Assembly: GCA_030667885.1 (NCBI GenBank)
Contig: DAOUVA010000146.1
Coordinates: 1-9,018 of the forward strand
Source of the DNA: Phycisphaerae bacterium
GTDB lineage: Bacteria; Planctomycetota; Phycisphaerae; Sedimentisphaerales; Anaerobacaceae
Length of the DNA stretch: 9,018 nt
Reading direction: 5' to 3'
This document shows, piece by piece, positions 7,801 through 9,018 of the stretch. The notes below the pieces were generated by a model that saw nothing but the letters and a program-made list of their open reading frames with translations, was not told where the DNA came from and searched no databases. Made by a program: the position numbers and the translations under genes. Numbering within the stretch: the stretch's first letter is position 1; each line of letters opens with the position of its first letter.

Positions 7801-8135
7801 TTAATGCCATTGCCGCGGGAAGAAAGGCGGCGGGAGTTATAGACCGCTATATTCATGGCGAAGAGCTTGCTGAGCCGCCTAAGGTAAAACTGCCTTCGGT
7901 CTTCATAGAGCCCGCTGTGGTTAGCGATGAAGAGCTTGAAGATGCCCAAAGAGTAGAACCCGCTACACTCAACGCCAAATCGAGAAAAAAGAGCTTTGCA
8001 GAGGTGGAGATGGCATTGTCTGTTGAACAAGCTGTACACGAAGCCCACAGGTGTCTGAGGTGCGATTTGGAATTTACACAGCGAAAGGAAAATGAAGAGG
8101 CCGAATGCGTAGCAGTGGAGGAAAAGCCGTCATGA
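4872..8135 (+). CDS. NuoF/HydB-type NADH flavoprotein fused to a GltD/NfnL-type FAD oxidoreductase
   Basis: This 1087-aa soluble protein joins two redox enzymes in one unbroken frame. Residues 30-115 form a thioredoxin-like [2Fe-2S] domain (Cys38, Cys43, Cys75, Cys79). Residues 150-540 form the NuoF core: NADH/FMN glycine-rich loop RGRGGGGFPTG (191-201), NADEGDPGA (221-229), GAGAFVCGEETAL (305-317), then a [4Fe-4S] site with Cys482, Cys485, Cys488 and Cys528. In place of HydB's usual C-terminal ferredoxin comes a GltD-type unit. Its Fer4_20-like part has eight cysteines (558, 563, 571, 575; 610, 614, 618, 622) for two [4Fe-4S] clusters. An FAD Rossmann fold follows (GAGPAG 669-674), then an NAD(P)H fold (GGGNSA 800-805) and the closing FAD motif GGD (966-968). 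The tail has CLRC (1061/1064). It should bind FMN, FAD and up to five Fe-S clusters. All motifs look intact. The start is uncertain: GGAG is only 2 nt from ATG 4872, while AAGGGG fits GTG 4893. The stop overlaps the next ATG. Confidence 0.93.
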   Translation: MLPRGDKVLILSSINELKELRRVLFDAREENKPRIVICAGTACQASGSNDIIRVSKRCIIEKRLVGKMSLRITGCHGFCEMGPFILTEPQQAFYTQVKLDDVPRIIEALLSDKYVEDLLYQDPHTGERYYNRDDIPFFKNQHRSILGMNQKIDPIRIYDYIAQKGYIALEKVLSKQNTEWVVQQVKRSGLRGRGGGGFPTGLKWELLAKHPSNRGKFLVCNADEGDPGAYMDRSVLEGNPHSIIEGMVIGAYGTGATEGIVYVRNEYPVAVKHLNIALNQARQLGLLGENILGTGFSFDIKLVKGAGAFVCGEETALIRSIEGKMGEPRQRPPFPIQKGIDGKPTAINNVETWANVPLIFKLGARKFANIGTEGNSGTKIFSLVGKIKNTGLVEVPMGITIKEIVYDIGGGSPGKSKIKAVQTGGPSGGCIPADKFDLSVDYETLADAGSIMGSGGMIVMDENTCMVDVAKYFMNFLKDESCGKCFTCRKGTQRMYEILDDISKGKGTLEHLGLLKELAEVVKDTTMCGLGQTASNPVLSTLRYFRDEYLRHVVDKKCNAFVCRDIVGAPCQAACPLDTEVWRYVALIEKGKYEEAYKIIRDSNPFPSVCARVCGRKCENRCNIATSGGQAIAIRSMKRFITDRIDPSVYKPVRIARRDKEIHRIAVVGAGPAGLSAAHYLSLLGYKVTVVDAGEEPGGMLISCIPAYRLPLDVIRKEIKTLLDENITLRCGTALGRDITIDELFRDGFEAVFLAIGADKSWRLGLEAEDTIGIYASMQFLKAFNLKGEEMAKGHVGIVGGGNSAVDAARVAIRQKEVKSVTLLYRRTAQEMPAYAEEVEAALEEGIRLETLVSPTSIRYIRAAEAEGVRVETFVEPIKIDARNGRLADIQCIRNKLGDIDSSGRRKPVPIPGTEFTIALDTLIVAIGERPDSDCLASMGLELDKGGRLGVDAKTLQTNRKGVFAGGDLVTGPNTVVNAIAAGRKAAGVIDRYIHGEELAEPPKVKLPSVFIEPAVVSDEELEDAQRVEPATLNAKSRKKSFAEVEMALSVEQAVHEAHRCLRCDLEFTQRKENEEAECVAVEEKPS
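4880..4885 (+). promoter_or_regulatory. Ribosome-binding site favouring a GTG start at 4893
   Basis: AAGGGG lies 7 nt upstream of an in-frame GTG at 4893 (codon 8 of the longer form). The ATG at 4872 has GGAG only 2 nt away, which is too close for normal initiation. The seven residues removed carry no conserved motif, so the protein may be 1080 aa. Confidence 0.45.
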
Positions 8136-8809
8136 TTACATTGAAAATAAACGGTTTGAATGTATCTGTCGAGAAAGGCAGCACCCTGCTGGAGGCCGCA
8201 AGATTCCTGGGCTTCCCTATCCCGACTTTGTGTCATATGGACGGTTTGTCACCCTATGGTGCCTGCCGTCTGTGCGTGGTGGAAATCGGAGAAGGACCGA
8301 AGGCAAAATTGGTATCCTCGTGCACCTACCCGGCCGAAGAAGGTCTCACCGTACGCACAGCATCGGAACGAGTGCTAAGGGCGCGTAAAATGATACTGGA
8401 GCTTCTGCTCGCTTCCTGTCCCCAGTCCAAGATAATCCAGGACCTTGCTTCTGCGCACGGCATACGCCGGCAGCGTTTCAAGCAGGAGCACGAGGATTGT
8501 ATCCTGTGCGGCCTGTGTGTACGTATGTGTGAGGAGCAGATGATGGCTAAGGCTATTGGTTTTAGAGGCCGGGGTGAAAAAAGAAGTATCGGCACTCCAT
8601 TTGATATCAAATCGGATGTCTGCCGGCTGTGCGGCGGCTGCATATATGTGTGCCCGGCCTGCCAGCTCCGCTGCACGTATACCGAACCGGAAAAAGCAAT
8701 CTGTGGAGGCTGTGCAAATCTAAGCCCTCCCTGCGTGGATAAAGAACAGTTTAACGATATGATGTGCTACATGAGTCCATGCGTAGCTTGCGAGATAAAG
8801 AAAGACTAA
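8132..8809 (+). CDS. HoxU/NuoG-N-like Fe-S electron-transfer subunit with cysteine-rich tail
   Basis: This 225-aa protein resembles the N-terminal wiring part of NuoG, HoxU and [FeFe]-hydrogenase HydA. Residues 1-75 form a plant-type ferredoxin fold with [2Fe-2S] ligands Cys34, Cys45, Cys48 and Cys64. A helical stretch follows where NuoG proteins carry the His-Cys3 [4Fe-4S] motif. Here only one Cys remains (ASCPQ), so that cluster is probably absent. Two ferredoxin-type [4Fe-4S] motifs come next: C123-x2-C126-x2-C129-x3-C133 and C164-x2-C167-x2-C170-x3-C174-P. The last 50 residues hold eight further cysteines (177, 181, 191, 194, 201, 212, 217, 220), enough for one or two extra metal sites. 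There is no hydrogenase H-cluster or molybdopterin domain. The start at 8132 overlaps the previous stop as ATGA, with TGGAGG (8116-8121) 10 nt upstream. An upstream ATG at 8105 lacks these features. It likely wires the fusion flavoprotein to the following subunit. Confidence 0.9.
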   Translation: MITLKINGLNVSVEKGSTLLEAARFLGFPIPTLCHMDGLSPYGACRLCVVEIGEGPKAKLVSSCTYPAEEGLTVRTASERVLRARKMILELLLASCPQSKIIQDLASAHGIRRQRFKQEHEDCILCGLCVRMCEEQMMAKAIGFRGRGEKRSIGTPFDIKSDVCRLCGGCIYVCPACQLRCTYTEPEKAICGGCANLSPPCVDKEQFNDMMCYMSPCVACEIKKD

Positions 8810-8832
8810 TAAAAGTAAAGGAGCCAGATAAA

Positions 8833-9018
8833 ATGTCACTTACGTTTTCAAAGATAAATGCTTCGGCGGCAACTCTAACAAAGAACAGGACCGAAGGTTC
8901 CGTTGTTCCGGCATCGGGTATGTGTGTTACGTGTGTGGACGGATGCATCGGTATGTGTGAGATAGGCAAGAGTGCTTACCGCGGCCACGAGGTTATTTAT
9001 CCCCAACCTTTCGGTGTA
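8833..9018 (+). CDS. FMN-binding glutamate synthase family protein (archaeal-type GltB), N-terminal fragment
   Basis: Only the first 62 codons are in the window; the frame is open at the end. The start is well supported: AAGGAG (8818-8823) lies 9 nt upstream, and the gap to the previous stop is 23 nt. Visible are an N-terminal stretch with TLTKNRTE, then a four-cysteine motif Cys31-x2-Cys34-x3-Cys38-x3-Cys42 (ASGMCVTCVDGC), and a segment YRGHEVIYPQPFG. I recognise this opening as that of stand-alone glutamate-synthase-domain proteins, which carry the FMN and iron-sulfur synthase barrel without the glutamine amidotransferase domain. The barrel itself is outside the window, so the assignment rests on the N-terminal signature and on the adjacent GltD-type module. 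If correct it would be the terminal catalytic subunit of this operon, forming glutamate or a related reaction. Alternatively it is another Cys-rich redox subunit. Confidence 0.6.
   Translation, partial: MSLTFSKINASAATLTKNRTEGSVVPASGMCVTCVDGCIGMCEIGKSAYRGHEVIYPQPFGV

Noticed and set aside
4872..8809. [FeFe]-hydrogenase or other HydABC hydrogenase operon
   Set aside because: The NuoF- and NuoG-N-like parts are present, but no H-cluster motif domain occurs after the ferredoxin motifs and the next gene starts like a glutamate synthase family protein.
3902..8809. Respiratory complex I (Nuo) operon
   Set aside because: There are no membrane subunits and no NuoB/C/D/I genes. NuoF is fused to GltD and the NuoG-like protein is short.
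1..9018. CRISPR arrays, tRNA or rRNA genes, insertion sequence ends
   Set aside because: Reading both strands by eye gave no regular repeat-spacer pattern, no cloverleaf-like gene and no terminal inverted repeats with a transposase.

Overview
The window reads as bacterial chromosome of moderate GC. The gene style (cytoplasmic GAF-type kinase with an NtrC-type regulator, many ferredoxin-like redox subunits, no respiratory membrane subunits) suggests an anaerobe or facultative anaerobe. The integrase and the redox operon resemble those I associate with Planctomycetota (Phycisphaerae-like) or Desulfobacterota, but the taxonomic placement is an inference.

Layout, all on the + strand. (1) Positions 2-580: the catalytic C-terminal part of a tyrosine recombinase whose 5' end lies before the window. 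(2) Positions 581-842: a gene-free leader with a perfect-consensus sigma-70 promoter (TTGACA, 18 nt, TATAAT). (3) Positions 843-3330: a two-gene unit, a soluble GAF-like histidine kinase followed one base later by an NtrC-family sigma-54 activator (receiver, AAA+ with GAFTGA, Fis-type HTH). (4) Positions 3331-3609: a gene-free region ending in a sigma-54 type -24/-12 promoter with exact GG-N10-GC geometry. (5) Positions 3610 to the window end: a compact redox operon. It holds a 96-aa protein with two tandem four-cysteine modules; a NuoE/HydC-like [2Fe-2S] subunit with a cysteine-rich C-terminal extension; a 1087-aa fusion of a HydB/NuoF-type NADH-binding flavoprotein with a GltD/NfnL-type FAD/NAD(P)H oxidoreductase; a HoxU/NuoG-N-like Fe-S protein with a cysteine-rich tail; and the first 62 codons of what looks like an archaeal-type, FMN-binding glutamate synthase family protein.

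Proposed working model (inference): the kinase phosphorylates the regulator, which activates sigma-54 RNA polymerase at the promoter just downstream of its own gene and so switches on the redox operon. The operon encodes the two electron-input subunits seen in HydABC-type flavin-based bifurcating enzymes (NuoE-like and NuoF-like) and a HydA-N-like wiring subunit. No hydrogenase catalytic domain is visible. In its place stand a fused GltD/NfnL flavin module and a glutamate-synthase-like FMN protein. The assembly could therefore be a soluble multi-flavin NAD(P)H oxidoreductase, possibly electron-bifurcating, whose terminal chemistry is on the glutamate-synthase-like subunit. That chemistry is not shown by the sequence. 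The two most unusual points are the double fusion of two modules that each belong to bifurcating enzyme families, and the series of extra four-cysteine sites on the accompanying subunits.
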